64,000 nucleotides of DNA from Mimachlamys varia (lineage: Eukaryota > Mollusca > Bivalvia > Pectinida > Pectinidae). A program made the position numbers and the translations under genes. This document shows positions 25,233 through 36,247 of this stretch, piece by piece; within the stretch, counting starts at the first letter, position 1, and every line of letters starts with the position of its first letter. The notes under the pieces are model-generated. The model was not told the origin of the DNA. It saw nothing but the letters and a program-made list of their open reading frames with translations, and made no database searches. The stretch is taken from positions 50,636,401 through 50,700,400 of the forward strand of contig OX392527.1 in NCBI GenBank assembly GCA_947623455.1, written 5' to 3'.

Positions 25233-26690
25233 CAACACCGAGTCGCATTTCGTATACATTATGAAGTACCAACAGCAACGGTGATTTAATCAATCATATA
25301 ACATGGATTCGCTTACTGAGAGAAGTTGTGTTTTAATTGCACTGTGACTAATATGCTTAAATAGATTTTCTAGAGAAGTTCACATATTGAAATATTTTTC
25401 TGCATTTAACAGTCGTTTTATTCGTAAAGTGATCTTAACATATTTCGACGTCAGTTCCTGCTTACGTAGCGTCATTCATAGTACAAATGAATATGCTCTA
25501 ATGCAAAATCAAATCGATATGCAATCTACACTACGCTAGGAGCCGAATACACCAACATACCACCTTTGATTTACAGTCGTTCGCTGAACTCAAGAAAAAG
25601 TCCTTAAATGACCATTTACGTAACTGTCAGTAAGACGTTTATAAATCAACCAACTTAATGGTATGCATCTTGAGCCTCCCAACGACGCAACTTTAATGGT
25701 TTTAACAAACCTATACGGTTGCTTTGGCAATGCACAACTCAGCATAAACGCGCATGTTAGTTAAACATTATGCACAATTATATAGTTAAACTCGGTCTCG
25801 CAATGACTCCATCTTGAATCTATTTCGAATCCAGTGATATATGAAGATTTTAAAACAGAATAGAAAATTTATACTTTACAAATATATATAAGGTAGAAGA
25901 AGGCTTTGAAATCTTTCTAATGAAGTTACACTTTATTTCATTTCTGCACATTTTACGGCTTACACAAGAACATTGGGACTTGATTTGAAAAATCGATATT
26001 TTACATTGCATGGCAATGTGTAATTTCCGATAGAAATTTAAAATGGTATCATATCGATGTTAGAATAGCACAGATTTACACAAATCTCAAACCACATGCG
26101 CATATGATTTCCGGATCAGATGTATTTAAGGTAACTTCAGATTCACAAAGTACATTTTACAATATTTGATTAAAATGAACCTAGCGATGCTCTCTTATCT
26201 GATATAATACATTTTGTAACAATGACGTAGGGCTTCGAACATCTGAAGCAAAGCGTTTTATTGATGTGCAACAATAAAGATTACACAGTTTGTTTTACAA
26301 ATTTGCTACATTCTGTATGAAACAGGTTATACAATACAAGAACAAAGCTAAGTACATATGCTATCTGTTTGGATAAAGGTATGCGTAATTTTCCCCAGTA
26401 GCATAGTAAAATGCGCTTAAAGACCTAAACTTTCGGATTTATCAGAATACGCAATAACATCCTGCATGACGATTCATTATAGGAAATAATCAAGTTAAGA
26501 CTGAATTCGTATCACTTTTAGCGTTTGCGAGGGCGTAATCTGAGAATAAAAACCATGTTTGATTATAACTTCAGGATCAAAAATGGCACCTGCACCAACT
26601 AATGAAGGTTGGAATGTAACACAAGTGTGTATTAAATACAGTGTGAGGTATTGCTGCCGTTGACCATCCAGGTTCAGTGGAAGAATTGGG
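25233..26690. other. Unassigned AT-rich DNA
   Basis: Nothing is recognised. Confidence 0.5.
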
Positions 26691-26908
26691 TTTTTTGTTT
26701 TTCGTTTTACGTCATTTTAACAGCCAGAGTCATTTAAGGACGTGCCAGGTTTTGGAAGCGGAGGAAAGCCGGAGTACCCGGAGAAACACCACCGACCTAC
26801 GGTCAGTTCCTGGCAACCGCCTCACGTGGATTTCGAACTCGCAACCCAGAGGGAGAGGGCTAGTGGTAGAATGTCGGGACACTTTAACCACTCAGCCACC
26901 CTTGCTCC
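26691..26908 (-). mobile_element. tRNA-derived SINE, second full-length copy
   Basis: In reverse complement it reads 'ggctgagtggttaaagtgt' (A-box region), a long variable arm, 'gcgagttcgaaatcc' (B box with one extra or changed base), then 'ccgtaggtcggtggtg', 'cctggcacgtccttaaatga' and 'ctggctgttaa' with an A-rich tail. Imperfect direct repeats 'aagaattggg' (26681-26690) and 'taaaattggg' flank it, fitting an older target-site duplication. The 81- and 88-codon + strand frames here are artefacts. Confidence 0.85.
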
Positions 26909-27642
26909 TAAAATTGGGATAAATACAGTGTATGCATCACTATATATAAGAGAAAATATCATCCCCCTTCCCTTTTCATGCATGATTGATATGTTATTCC
27001 TCTTCTGAATCTCCTACTGTATACAACATCGAAAAAAGCTAATTATCTGCTGTTTCACTTTATATCAATTTGTGTTCTTTTTTCCTTTCCTGTATTTCTC
27101 CAATGTTTTGTTAGGGTCTCTCAGGGAACCTGTCGTAATAATGACAGTCGTTATCATTGCGAGGACGTAAAATTCAAACATATAATTATACAATAAAATC
27201 ATGGATGAACATTTATGAAAAAAACAATTGGCACTTGCTTTGTAGAGAAAGACGTGCTATCTAGAACTTGATGACCAGGAAATTGATTGCCATCTTACTT
27301 TCAATGTCATTTGAGCAACTTGCATTTGGTCGGGATAAATAATTCTAAATAAATACTCCACAATGATCAATTAATTCATATCGACCCTTTGTTGCAAATG
27401 TATAGAATAATCATTTTAGTTTTTGGAAATTGTGAATCCTATTTTGAAAATATCATGTACATACTTGTATCTATATGCAAAAATACATAATGTAAATGTA
27501 AGATGGACAGAATGGAAGTTCAGGTAACATTGGAAAAATATTATTAATATTCAGCGGGGTTTTAGATGTCACCATTACGTTGCTGAAACATTGCAACATT
27601 ATATTGTTTGAATTGGTATTCATTCCATCTTATGGAAATAAA
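26909..27642. other. Unassigned AT-rich DNA
   Basis: Nothing is recognised. Confidence 0.5.
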
Positions 27643-28105
27643 TAAGAGAATACCGAAGCGTTAGAAAACCATATTCCGAACTCAAAATCGATTTAACTAG
27701 GGGTAAAATATGAAAAAACGAAAGATTAAGTTAACATGGAGACCAGTGTAAAAATACAAGAGAATAAGATCAGGTGTTCTGAAAGAGTAAGCGTCTTTAT
27801 GTCACTTTGAAAAACCAGAATATTTCTCAATGATACAAAGATGGCGACCATAAAACTTGCCCAAAGTTCTGATCAACCTGCAGCTCTCAAATCATTTTGG
27901 TGTTGGTTTGTTTGTCAGCAGTCGAAATCGATCACGAATATCACGATATTTAGAGCAGGCCTTGGAATAACGAATCAACTGCGACATGTAAACACCATAG
28001 GTTGGAGAAGCGGGGATGTTACTATCAAAGAAATGGAAAGTTCACGATCGGAAAATTGAAATCGTCACGTTTATCGTATAGCTTAGTAGTAAGCTGTCCA
28101 TAAAC
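27643..28105 (-). mobile_element. Family R copy with RT C-terminal fragment
   Basis: Antisense copy from the 3' end ('agagaataccgaagcgttag' on +) back into RT. On the minus strand it reads DFNFPIVNFPFL then a stop, and in a shifted frame SNIPASPTYGVYMSQLIRYS, followed by KACSKYRDIRDRFRLLTNK. A frameshift and a stop therefore separate two well-preserved RT segments. Part of the 3' region between 'agtaagcgtct' and 'cagaatatttctcaatgata' is deleted. The 72-codon + frame at 27841 is a shadow. Confidence 0.87.
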
Positions 28106-30370
28106 TTCAACGTTAGTGTGATGACTAACGTACACCAGAATACTGTAACTTTGTAAAATTGTTCGCGGTGTGAAAAGTTCCGCTTATTTAGCTTGTATTA
28201 TCCGCAAATATATCCACACGCAAATACCAAACACTATTCAAACACTACGGTGTATTAATAATAATAGTATAGACACACTGTACAAAACAGCATGACAGCG
28301 CGACCATTTCCACATCGCGAACAGTTTGGAGGCTGACAAAGCAAAACATTACAATCGCGAAAATATTGACTTTTACAATAATGTGTTTAACAAGATACAC
28401 GTTTTATGAATGACGATATTCTCTGTAGGGCGTGATTAAGAAAATGAAGCCAGCAACAGTGAGCTGCAGTTATTATGTTTTTTATTGCCCACCCTCAACG
28501 TGTGTATCGTGATTCAACTTCTGGCTCAGCCAGTGTCGGCTGTCCTGTCGTAAGTGTTAGGTGATGAAGGTGAATGTTTCCGATGTTATGTGAAATATGT
28601 ACCCTGTGATCGCCCTGTTCTGTTATCGTGCTATGAACAAACTAACTCGTTGTGGTCAAATGGCCTCGATGCTCTGCACTGGTCGATGCGCATCAGCGTC
28701 CTCGGAGTAATCCACACGGCTATCCCCAACACACGGCTAAGTATAGCAAGTCTGAGGTTTCGGACTGAACTTCAAGCTTCTAGGGTTAGACAAACAGGAA
28801 CAGAAATAAGGCAAAGTGTTGTTCTGTTTTGCCTTATACTATAACTACACGATGATACATTGCTACTGTTAAAATATACCTGACGTATAAATAATAACTT
28901 AAAAGTGGATTATTTAACAACCGATTATATTTTAAAGCTGTTTAGAGCAGTAGTAAGTCAAGTACGTATGGATCTTATTCTCCGGAGGAACTATATGTAA
29001 GTATGATATGTTTTTGCTGCTTATTTGATGTGTAGTATTTGGTGCATTGGTTGGTAAATTTAATGAAAGTCATTCATGAGGAGACGTTTTGCTGAAACAC
29101 ACTGACTTTTATTCTAACGTTTATCAATTTTGAACTTAAATAGTTTCTGTTGTCTTTGCCTTATTTTATTTGAGACATCGGTAACATTTCAGATAATGTT
29201 TGTTTATGTAATCATTGATATAAGATTTTCAAGAAAATATTTCCATACCGAATACGGAATATCACCGATACAACGATCCAAACCAAAGTCATAATTACCA
29301 AATGAGGAAGTATGAGTATAAGACTTTTTGTTTTGTTTTTTGCGAAACGAACATAGACAATAGACAATAAGTCGTATTTCACTTCATTTTCTAGTTACTT
29401 AAACTTAAGTGTTCTTCTCTCTACGAGTGTGGAGTATTTGAAGGGTCATTAAACGTCCGAACCTATTCATTATCTGTAATATTTACACTTTCATGACATA
29501 CATGTTTAAAACGTTTTCTGTATAGTCTCAACTTTATAAACACAATTCATAATACGCATACTAGCTTAGGTAAGGGGTTGTCATTATCTCTCTATACTTA
29601 ATGCATTTAATTCTGTGTAACTATGCTCCAGTTTATGGTATCACAATACGCGGTGTCGGTTACCATCTCGTATGCCTTGTGATTATTTAACATGATAAGG
29701 TGCTTGACTGGGCTTGCTGGATGTCAGTCCCCGTGGCGGTCTTTGCTTTGTGACTGAAATGCATTCTTTCGAAAATAAATTTTCTGTAGTAGTCCAAATT
29801 GAAATGTAATGAGGAGGGATATATTTAGTATTGTACAACGTTTAAACATACATATGCATGTACACAATATGATATAAATTTAACGTCAGCTAAGAAAACA
29901 TTATGTGATACGAAGGGTAGAGTTGTGTTAAAAAAAAACCTCAAATTACTTCTTCTTGACAAAACTATATAAATGCTGTTTTAAGCATTCTTTACAATTT
30001 TGATTGCTACACTAAATTTTGTTTTACAATAGCTTCATTGTGTCCACTATTTCTCTCTAATTTAGCCTGAAAATGCACTTGAGCCACACATCGTAAACAA
30101 CAAAATTACTTAATGTCATAACAAATTCTATAGAAATTGGAGTAAAAGTAACTAGGTGGTTGTTTTCTTTACACATTTACATGTTTATGTTTTTACTGTC
30201 TTTCATGCTTACTATTTTTGACACAAAAGCCACACACAAAAAAACATGATTTATTTAGAATCAGTCAGAATTTCAAATACGGCTTGGAAGCTTTAATGTT
30301 ACAGAATGCATCTAGATTATCAAGAAAGAATTGTCGAAAAAAATGGAGAGTATTATTTTGTCGTTTTGTC
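28106..30370. other. Unassigned DNA with a G+C-richer patch at 28440-28860
   Basis: The patch at 28440-28860 stands out from its AT-rich surroundings. It holds a 96-codon frame (28554-28844, non-ATG opening) and a donor-like 'gtcgtaagtg' near 28545. The translation has no domain I recognise. It may be an exon, an untranslated exon or nothing. The rest of the interval is featureless. Confidence 0.35.
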
Positions 30371-30374
30371 AAAA

Positions 30375-30545
30375 AAAAAACTACCAAAGCTTCAACAAAA
30401 CCATAGTCCGAACTCAAAATCGATTAAACTAGGAGCAAAAAGAACAAAGGAAATATTTACATGGAGACTCTCGTAAAAGCACAAGTGAATAAGACCAGGT
30501 GTTCCGGAAGAGTAAGCTTATTCTGCTTCATCGACGAGATTGCCT
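30375..30545 (-). mobile_element. Family R 3' fragment
   Basis: On the + strand 'gcttcaacaaaaccatagtc', 'cgaactcaaaatcgattaaa', 'ggagactctcgtaaaagcac', 'ccaggtgttccggaagagta' and 'ctgcttcatcgacga' follow in antisense order. It breaks off abruptly at 30545. The extreme 3' terminal bases are missing. Confidence 0.85.
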
Positions 30546-31484
30546 CTAATACCAAAATGTTCTCGAAGGTAACCATAGTGCGATGTCCATAGGGCAATTG
30601 CTTTCTTTGTTTTCAACCATGTTTCTAAAGATGCTCCCGTTATTACTGGTTATTTAACTCTTACAAAACTGTTTGCGACTACTGTATAAGGTTCAGCATA
30701 TTTCCTTGAGGAAGTGATTATAATATTATTTAACCATCCGTTATCGGTCCTCTTGGTATCCAAATTGTAAGTGATACGTATCCGATCAATAAGACACAAT
30801 TTGTGTAGAGGGAACTCTCTGGACGTGTAGGTTTCATACGGTACGTGCTGTGGAAATAAACACTTTACATTTCCGGTCCTCGGATGTTGCCTCCGTCTCA
30901 GCTTTGTATTAGAATATAATCTAAAGTTCTTAATACGCCAGTATATATGTCTAAATGTAATCAATGTTTCATTATCTGTAATTGGTTTCAAAGATACTTA
31001 AGGAACATTTTGCTTCATTATTGGCAATACTCATGGCTGTTAACGATTAGCTCCAGACGTCTCCAATGTTATTAGATGATATCTCTAGGTGATTAGGACC
31101 AAATCCTGCCGTAAGGAGGACAGGTGATACCAAACCTACGTGCGTAGAAAATGGTAGATATGTGTATTATTTAATCGATACCCAATAAGAAACCACCGGA
31201 TTATATGTTTTTATTAATATTTATCAAGTAAATATCATACACGTACATTACATGTACGAAGTATGGTTTTAATGATGCATACACAACTAAGCCTATTCAG
31301 TTCTAAGACTAAGTTGGACATTTTGCAATATCGGATATAATACTTAACGCTAAGGTGAAATCACATTCGCATGTTTTAGGTTTATCTTTCGAGGTAAACA
31401 GTCAAAGGCTTGGTTTTTTTTGCTGTGACGTTGATGACCACCTTTATCTTAAAAATGACACTTCATTTAAACTATGACCAGCAT
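30546..31484. other. Unassigned DNA with a 113-codon minus-strand frame
   Basis: The frame 30650-30991 (-) is one of the longest outside repeats, but it opens with TTG. It has a mixed, plausible composition but no motif I recognise. It could be part of an exon or a decayed transposon; chance is also possible. Confidence 0.3.
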
Positions 31485-31965
31485 GGACAGCGTACTACAT
31501 TTACGATAAACGTGACGATTTCGCTTTTCCAACCGTGAATTTTCCCTTTCGCGACATTTTATCCCTACTTCCCAAACAATGGTGTTTACATGTCGCAGAG
31601 TATTAGGTGTTCTAGTACTTGGTGTAAATATTGAGATATCTTGGTTTCATAGAGCAATATTCTAAATCCTTATATGATATAAAACTGGAAGCTTTGATAT
31701 ATGCTGATTAGTATGCCAACCTGCTGCGGTCGAGAATGATGCCTCTGTTCTCACATTGAGGACGTGACATTTACTTCGATGTGTCCTAGACTATGGCGGG
31801 TAACGACAATGAATCAGTCGACGCTTACTCTTCCGGAACACTTTGCCTTTTTCTCTTATACTTTTCCAGGGGTCTCCGTGTAAATATTTCATTTATCCAT
31901 ATGTCTTTTTCTACTTTTGAGTTCGGATTATGGTTTTGTTTACGCTTCGGAATTCTTTGATTTTT
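31485..31965 (+). mobile_element. Family R copy with short RT remnant
   Basis: A YIYDKRDDFAFPTVNFPF peptide (YDKRDDF at 31502-31522) is followed by a frameshift. Beyond it the DNA still reads 'ggtgtttacatgtcgcag', the RT block found in other copies. The 3' region then runs through 'gaggacgtgacatttacttc', 'cttactcttccggaacac' and 'ggattatggttttgtttacg' to 'cttcggaattctttgat'. A deletion removes the stretch between the RT and the 'atgctgattagtatgcc' block. Confidence 0.87.
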
Positions 31966-32798
31966 CCCATTTTTACAATAAACACACTATGAACACTGTA
32001 TGTTTTATGAATTAAACCAGCACTTAAGTTATTTTTGAAATGTACATGTATGTATACTGGGCTTTACAGCACATTTCCCGTCTGTTTTGGCAGCAACCAA
32101 GTCAAATTAGATTTTATGTATTTACGGTCCTTTCATTAACATTGAGTCAAACTAGGACGAAAAAACAGCATAATGGCGAAGTTAAATTCACTTTTGGCAT
32201 AAATGTACTGTATTATCTTTTATAGGTGCAATCACGTGATGTGCGTATGTTTAACGTTTATATCTTGGAAGCACGTGCCATTATGGTTACTCTATGCAAA
32301 TGCAGTGCCTGTTCTCAAACAATATTCATTCATGAAAATTTATAAATATGTTTAACGGTTTTATTTGATAGCTTCATACATGTTTGTATCTCCCACACAT
32401 CAAAATAACATCTGTGTAAGTTATATGGGAAATTAACCTTTTTGAACCCGGCGTACTTGAAGGCTATGCCACCGGCAGCTATTACGTTCCGCATCATTCT
32501 TAATTTCTATCGGACCATGTAGATTGTACCTGTAAAATTCCATAAACACGTTTGATATAACACTTGACCTCTACATAGAATACCTATTACCGTTCCTCAT
32601 ACAGATCTCGTGTGAAGTGCGAAGAAATAACTAAAACTAGCAGGTGTAGCACTTGTTTTCTTATAACTGAGTTTAACGCATTTGCTATATTTGTTTAAGA
32701 ATATTTCATTGTGATCTTTAGATTTATTTTGGCATAAAATAGGAAAATGGTTGCTATTTTTGCTGTTTTTTGTGAACTATACTTTTTCCGATTTGTAG
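31966..32798. other. Unassigned AT-rich DNA
   Basis: Nothing firm. The last 25 bases ('actttttccgatttgtag') form a pyrimidine-rich tract ending in AG, as a 3' splice site would. Confidence 0.45.
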
Positions 32799-33056
32799 TT
32801 GTATCGAAGCTCATTGTTCTTAGCGTGTGTCGTCTTAAAGATTGCTTGTACCATGGCGTATGTTACACGAGAAAAGTTTCATTGTGTAATAGGTTGTCTG
32901 AAAGACCATTCATATAGATGTGAAAGACGAATTGACCAAATAGGGTCCTTTGAGCGCGCCAAAATGTTACGGGTATTTTTTAAACGTTTAACCCTCATGC
33001 ACGAATTATGTAAAGCCAAAAGTATCAACAATAAGAATGAATTGGGGAGCATATGA
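32799..33056 (+). CDS. Candidate terminal exon: small cysteine-containing, possibly secreted protein
   Basis: The frame is open for 85 codons and ends at TGA (33054-33056). An in-frame stop TAG lies just before 32799, inside 'ttccgatttgtag', which resembles a splice acceptor, so the segment could be a last exon. The translation starts with a hydrophobic stretch (SSLFLACVVLKIACTMA) that could be a signal peptide, then AYVTREKFHCVIGCLKDHSY and RCERRIDQIGSFERAK, with four cysteines after the hydrophobic part (C-x3-C-x8-C, then one near the end). An internal ATG in a good context ('accatggcg', around 32853) would give a shorter product without that leader. AATAAA follows the stop at once. I recognise no family, and no upstream exon was found. 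Confidence 0.3.
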   Translation: MYRSSLFLACVVLKIACTMAYVTREKFHCVIGCLKDHSYRCERRIDQIGSFERAKMLRVFFKRLTLMHELCKAKSINNKNELGSI

Positions 33057-33060
33057 CAAA

Positions 33061-33066
33061 AATAAA
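33061..33066 (+). promoter_or_regulatory. AATAAA, possible polyadenylation signal
   Basis: Lies four bases after the TGA of the candidate exon. AATAAA is common by chance in AT-rich DNA, so it is only weak support. Confidence 0.25.
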
Positions 33067-34007
33067 GACGATTAACAAATCGAATACATAAAGTTCTGTA
33101 GTATCCCAGAGCGTTTCTCTATAAAAAGTAAAAAAAAAACTATCATGACCTTTAATCTTTTATGCGCATGATGCTACAATTTGTTGTACTGAAACAATTA
33201 AAAAATAAGCACATTTATTCCCCCTAAATTATACGATTAACGATAATGATTTACATGTATATTGAGTATAAATCTAAGAAAACATCGATTTGGAGAGTAA
33301 AATATAAAAAATAAGAATTATATAATCAAGTTTGTACTTATATATTTCACATCATTAAAGAGAAGTGTATTGTAATGGGTTTACATGTATTTGAAGATAT
33401 CAACTTCAATAGGAGTATACTATCTTTGTTCCTTAAATATAGTACAGCGAATCAGTAGAAAGTCTATGCAAGAAACCTTTCTCATCAACTAATTATTATC
33501 TGGCTCTGCAGAAATGTATCCCCCAAAGCTATCGAAGCTAAGAATGTTTCGTGAATACATTCTCTAGGTCTATACGGCGAATTATAAGTTTTATAAATGA
33601 TCATCGATATTCTTTGACCTTATTTTAGTTGTGACATTTATATGTAGTATGTGGATGCATTTAAACTGGTATCTACCTTTATAATGAGCCAATTAATGTC
33701 TTTATATCAGGATTAACTAATTATATAAAGGTTGTCACCAGGAAAAGAAATTTTATCAATATTTTATTTGGGTTGATTAAACATTCGAGGTGAACTGTTT
33801 TTGACGTAAAGATTTGCCTCACCAGGGTGTGGACGATTCAAACCTTAAATTCAATTTTAGTTGTTATTGAGAGCTCATTGTAATGGAACAGCCTAATGTC
33901 ACCGCAATGTTTGCTTCTAATCTAACTGTGCTTCATTTTAATTGAAGTGGGAAGAAAGCTCCAAAATGAACACATACGCGTAGATTAAAATGCCTTGTTA
34001 AAATAAA
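33067..34007. other. Unassigned AT-rich DNA
   Basis: Nothing is recognised. Confidence 0.5.
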
Positions 34008-34514
34008 TAAGAGAATACCGAAGCGTTAAAGGCCCAATATACGTAACTTTCGGCAAAACTTGAAGCAAAAATCAAGCATAGTAACTTATTATATTTATAG
34101 ATTTAGTTAAGATTAACTGATATCAGCAATATTCAAAATGAAATCTTGCGCGGTTACCGGTAAAGCAGCAGTGAAACACGGTATTTGTAAACACGCGTCC
34201 ATTTTGAACCGTCTTCTACCTACGGCTTTGTTGTTGAAATGGGCCCAACCTGAACTATTTTCAATTCTTTGGATTTTTTTTGTCAACAGTTTCTTGTTAG
34301 TTACCGCTCAGTTTTACTTCGTTTTAGGCTTATGTTTCCATGGTTATCAACTGGATTTTTTTTCATAATTTTACAGAATCCCCAAAAATTTCCTGAAGTT
34401 ACGTATATTTGGTCTCTAACAAAATCATAATCCAAACTCAAAATCGATTAAACCAGGGGCAAAATATAAACAAAGGAATGATTTACATGGAGACTCTTGT
34501 AAAAGTGCATTATA
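34008..34514 (-). mobile_element. Family R 3' fragment split by a MITE
   Basis: The left part, 'agagaataccgaagcgttaa' (up to 34029), and the right part, from 'caaaatcataatcc' (34420) to 'ggagactcttgtaaaagtgc', are consecutive in intact copies such as 58073-58190. They are separated here by 390 bp. The copy ends at about 34510, where unrelated sequence begins, so it is also 5'-truncated. Confidence 0.88.
34030..34416. mobile_element. MITE-like element, 387 bp, nested in family R
   Basis: The terminal inverted repeats are 'aggcccaatatacgtaactt' on the left and, in reverse complement, 'gagaccaaatatacgtaact' on the right. They agree over about 20 bases with few differences. TAA lies at both borders (34027-34029 and 34417-34419). 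Removing the element with one TAA restores the exact family R sequence seen elsewhere. A 3-bp TAA duplication is the known habit of PIF/Harbinger-type elements. The 76-codon frame inside (34138-34368) shows no transposase motif, so the element is non-autonomous. Confidence 0.85.
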
Positions 34515-34534
34515 TAGACTTTATTTGTTTTCAC

Positions 34535-34606
34535 GTCCGGTCGGGAATCGAACCCCGGTCTCCTTGTTGAAAGGCAAGTGCGTTATCAACTGCACCACCC
34601 GACCAC
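34535..34606 (-). mobile_element. tRNA-like Pol III module (SINE head or tRNA pseudogene)
   Basis: The minus strand reads 'ggtcgggtggtgcagttgat', then 'aacgcac', an anticodon-like hairpin (stem cttg/caag, 8-base loop containing TTC), and 'gaccggggttcgattcccga' with a perfect B box 'ggttcgattcc'. The D stem gtgc/gcac is intact. The T stem is short by one C, the anticodon loop has 8 bases instead of 7, and the acceptor strands pair poorly if the normal spacing is kept. It is therefore not a working tRNA. The closest type is tRNA-Glu(TTC)-like, with low certainty. Confidence 0.6.
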
Positions 34607-34737
34607 GCAACTTATAATAGGTATTTGAAAAACAAATGAACAGGTTTAGGATAGTACATTCTACGTAAATTTCATCCGTACAGTGACATCTCAAACGATT
34701 TATTTTTGGCATTTTGGTTGTATTGGGTAAAAAAATA

Positions 34738-34965
34738 AATCAGAGAATACCAACACGTCAACAAAACCGTAATCCAAACTCAAAATTGATTAAACTAGAG
34801 GCAAAATAGGAACAAAGAAAATATTTACGTAGATACCGTTGTAAAAGTGCAAGTGACCAAGTGTTCCAGAAGAGTAAGCGTCTTCTGCTTCGTCTCCGAC
34901 ACCCGCCATATAATCTTGGTCACACCCAAGTAAGCACCAATTCTCAAAAGGAGAACCGAGTTTGC
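34738..34965 (-). mobile_element. Family R 3' fragment
   Basis: Starts at the family 3' end ('cagagaataccaacacgtca' on +) and runs through 'aaaattgattaaactagagg', 'gtaagcgtcttctgcttcgt', 'cttggtcacacccaagtaag' and 'tctcaaaaggagaaccgagt'. It is the second copy within 750 bp in the same orientation, with the tRNA-like module lying between them. Confidence 0.86.
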
Positions 34966-35727
34966 ATTTAGGTTGTGTAGGGTCGAAGTTTGTATTTACA
35001 TATGACTTTTAAGCAAGTAAAACAAGGAAGCGAAAAAGCTACGAAGACGACCGCAGATGTACATACCATGCGACATTTGTGTGATGAAGACAGGAGAATC
35101 TCAGCATCGACAGTAAAACGTTTAGCACGAGACTTTGCAACTTGCTGAATATCAAATAAATCTATTGTTTTTCTTTGGAAAAAAATCAGAAATGCATGTG
35201 TGAAGTGTATAAGGAAGCATATTGTCGAGAAAGCATTTTTATATAATCCGTATTGCGTTCAATCGTGAAAGCATGAATCCCAAGACATCGTCGGTTCAAA
35301 CACTACAATGTCGTCTGCTTACCTGATAATGGGCATTGACATACTGTTGTTCAAGTTAATTCCGCCAGACTATGTATCGGCAGACGAACTCCTGTACAGG
35401 TCCATCGACCAATAATCGTTTCGCCGGGATTTGTAGTAGAAAATCCTAATGCAGACATCATTATACAAATCTTGTGAGCATTATCGCTCCATTAATGGAA
35501 AAACGTCTCGCCGAAAATCACTCGATGGTTTTACAGATATATTGTAATTGTGGTTACGTGTGACACACATCATTTCCTAAATTGGTCATACGTGTAAAAG
35601 AAATGTTTCATTTAAGGTCCAAAACGACAGACGTAAAACTGTTATATTGATTTATCGTCTCAGCTGCAACCTTATCGAAATTAAAGTTTCTTCGATTTTG
35701 CTTAGTGAAGAATACCACTTTGTTGGT
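34966..35727. other. Unassigned DNA
   Basis: Nothing is recognised. The segment at 35030-35160 ('gacgaccgcagatgtacata' and following) is slightly G+C-richer without a long frame. Confidence 0.45.
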
Positions 35728-35905
35728 GTTAGATTAACGCTTACTCTGCCGGAACACCTGGTCTTTTTCTCTTGTAATTTTACCAACGTCTCCATGTAAA
35801 TCTTTTCCTTTTTCATATTTTGCCCCCAATTAATCGATTTTGAGTTCTGAGTATGGCTTTCGGAGTTCGGAGTTGAGGCTTTGGTGGTTTCTTATTTGTT
35901 TATGG
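35728..35905 (+). mobile_element. Family R 3' fragment
   Basis: Carries 'ttactctgccggaacacctg', 'cttttcctttttcatatttt', 'gcccccaattaatcgatttt' and 'gagttctgagtatggctt', ending in the diverged 'ggctttggtggtttcttat'. A short internal duplication of 'gagtt' occurs before the end. Confidence 0.83.
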
Positions 35906-36020
35906 AGATACTGAATGATCGTTACGTTGTTCAAATCTCAAATCAGCGGTATATTTAAAAATTCAGATTGTCGTTCAACCCTGGTATTGACCTCATGAAG
36001 AACCTTGTTTTTGTAATTAG

Positions 36021-36247
36021 GGCTTTACGAGTGTAGCAATTGTGTCGGCTTGTGTAAAGAACGTTCACTTGAGACGAAGTCAGGGGTCGACGATCATGAA
36101 GAGGGACAGGCAAAAGTGTCATCACCTTTAAATACACGCAATAATGAGTTACTGCATTGCTACAGGGAGATCAATATCATACCAGGCAGTGATAAGATCA
36201 AGAGTAAAGACTTTAGAACTATCGAAGGGAATCAGGCTATTCAATAG
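36021..36247 (+). CDS. Candidate exon of unknown gene
   Basis: Follows 'cttgtttttgtaattag', which could be a splice acceptor. In one frame it stays open for about 75 codons to a TAG at 36247. The translation is hydrophilic and protein-like: LYECSNCVGLCKERSL, then ETKSGVDDHEEGQAKV and ELLHCYREINIIPGSDKIKS. A C-x2-C-x3-C cluster near its start is the only motif. No domain is recognised and no partner exon was found. An open frame of this length is not rare by chance, so the call is weak. Confidence 0.2.

Noticed and set aside
30650..30991. 113-codon minus-strand ORF
   Set aside because: It opens with TTG and no domain is recognised. It is noted in the interval entry but not called as a gene.
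34535..34606. Functional tRNA-Glu gene
   Set aside because: It has an 8-base anticodon loop, a T stem lacking one C and a mismatched acceptor stem.
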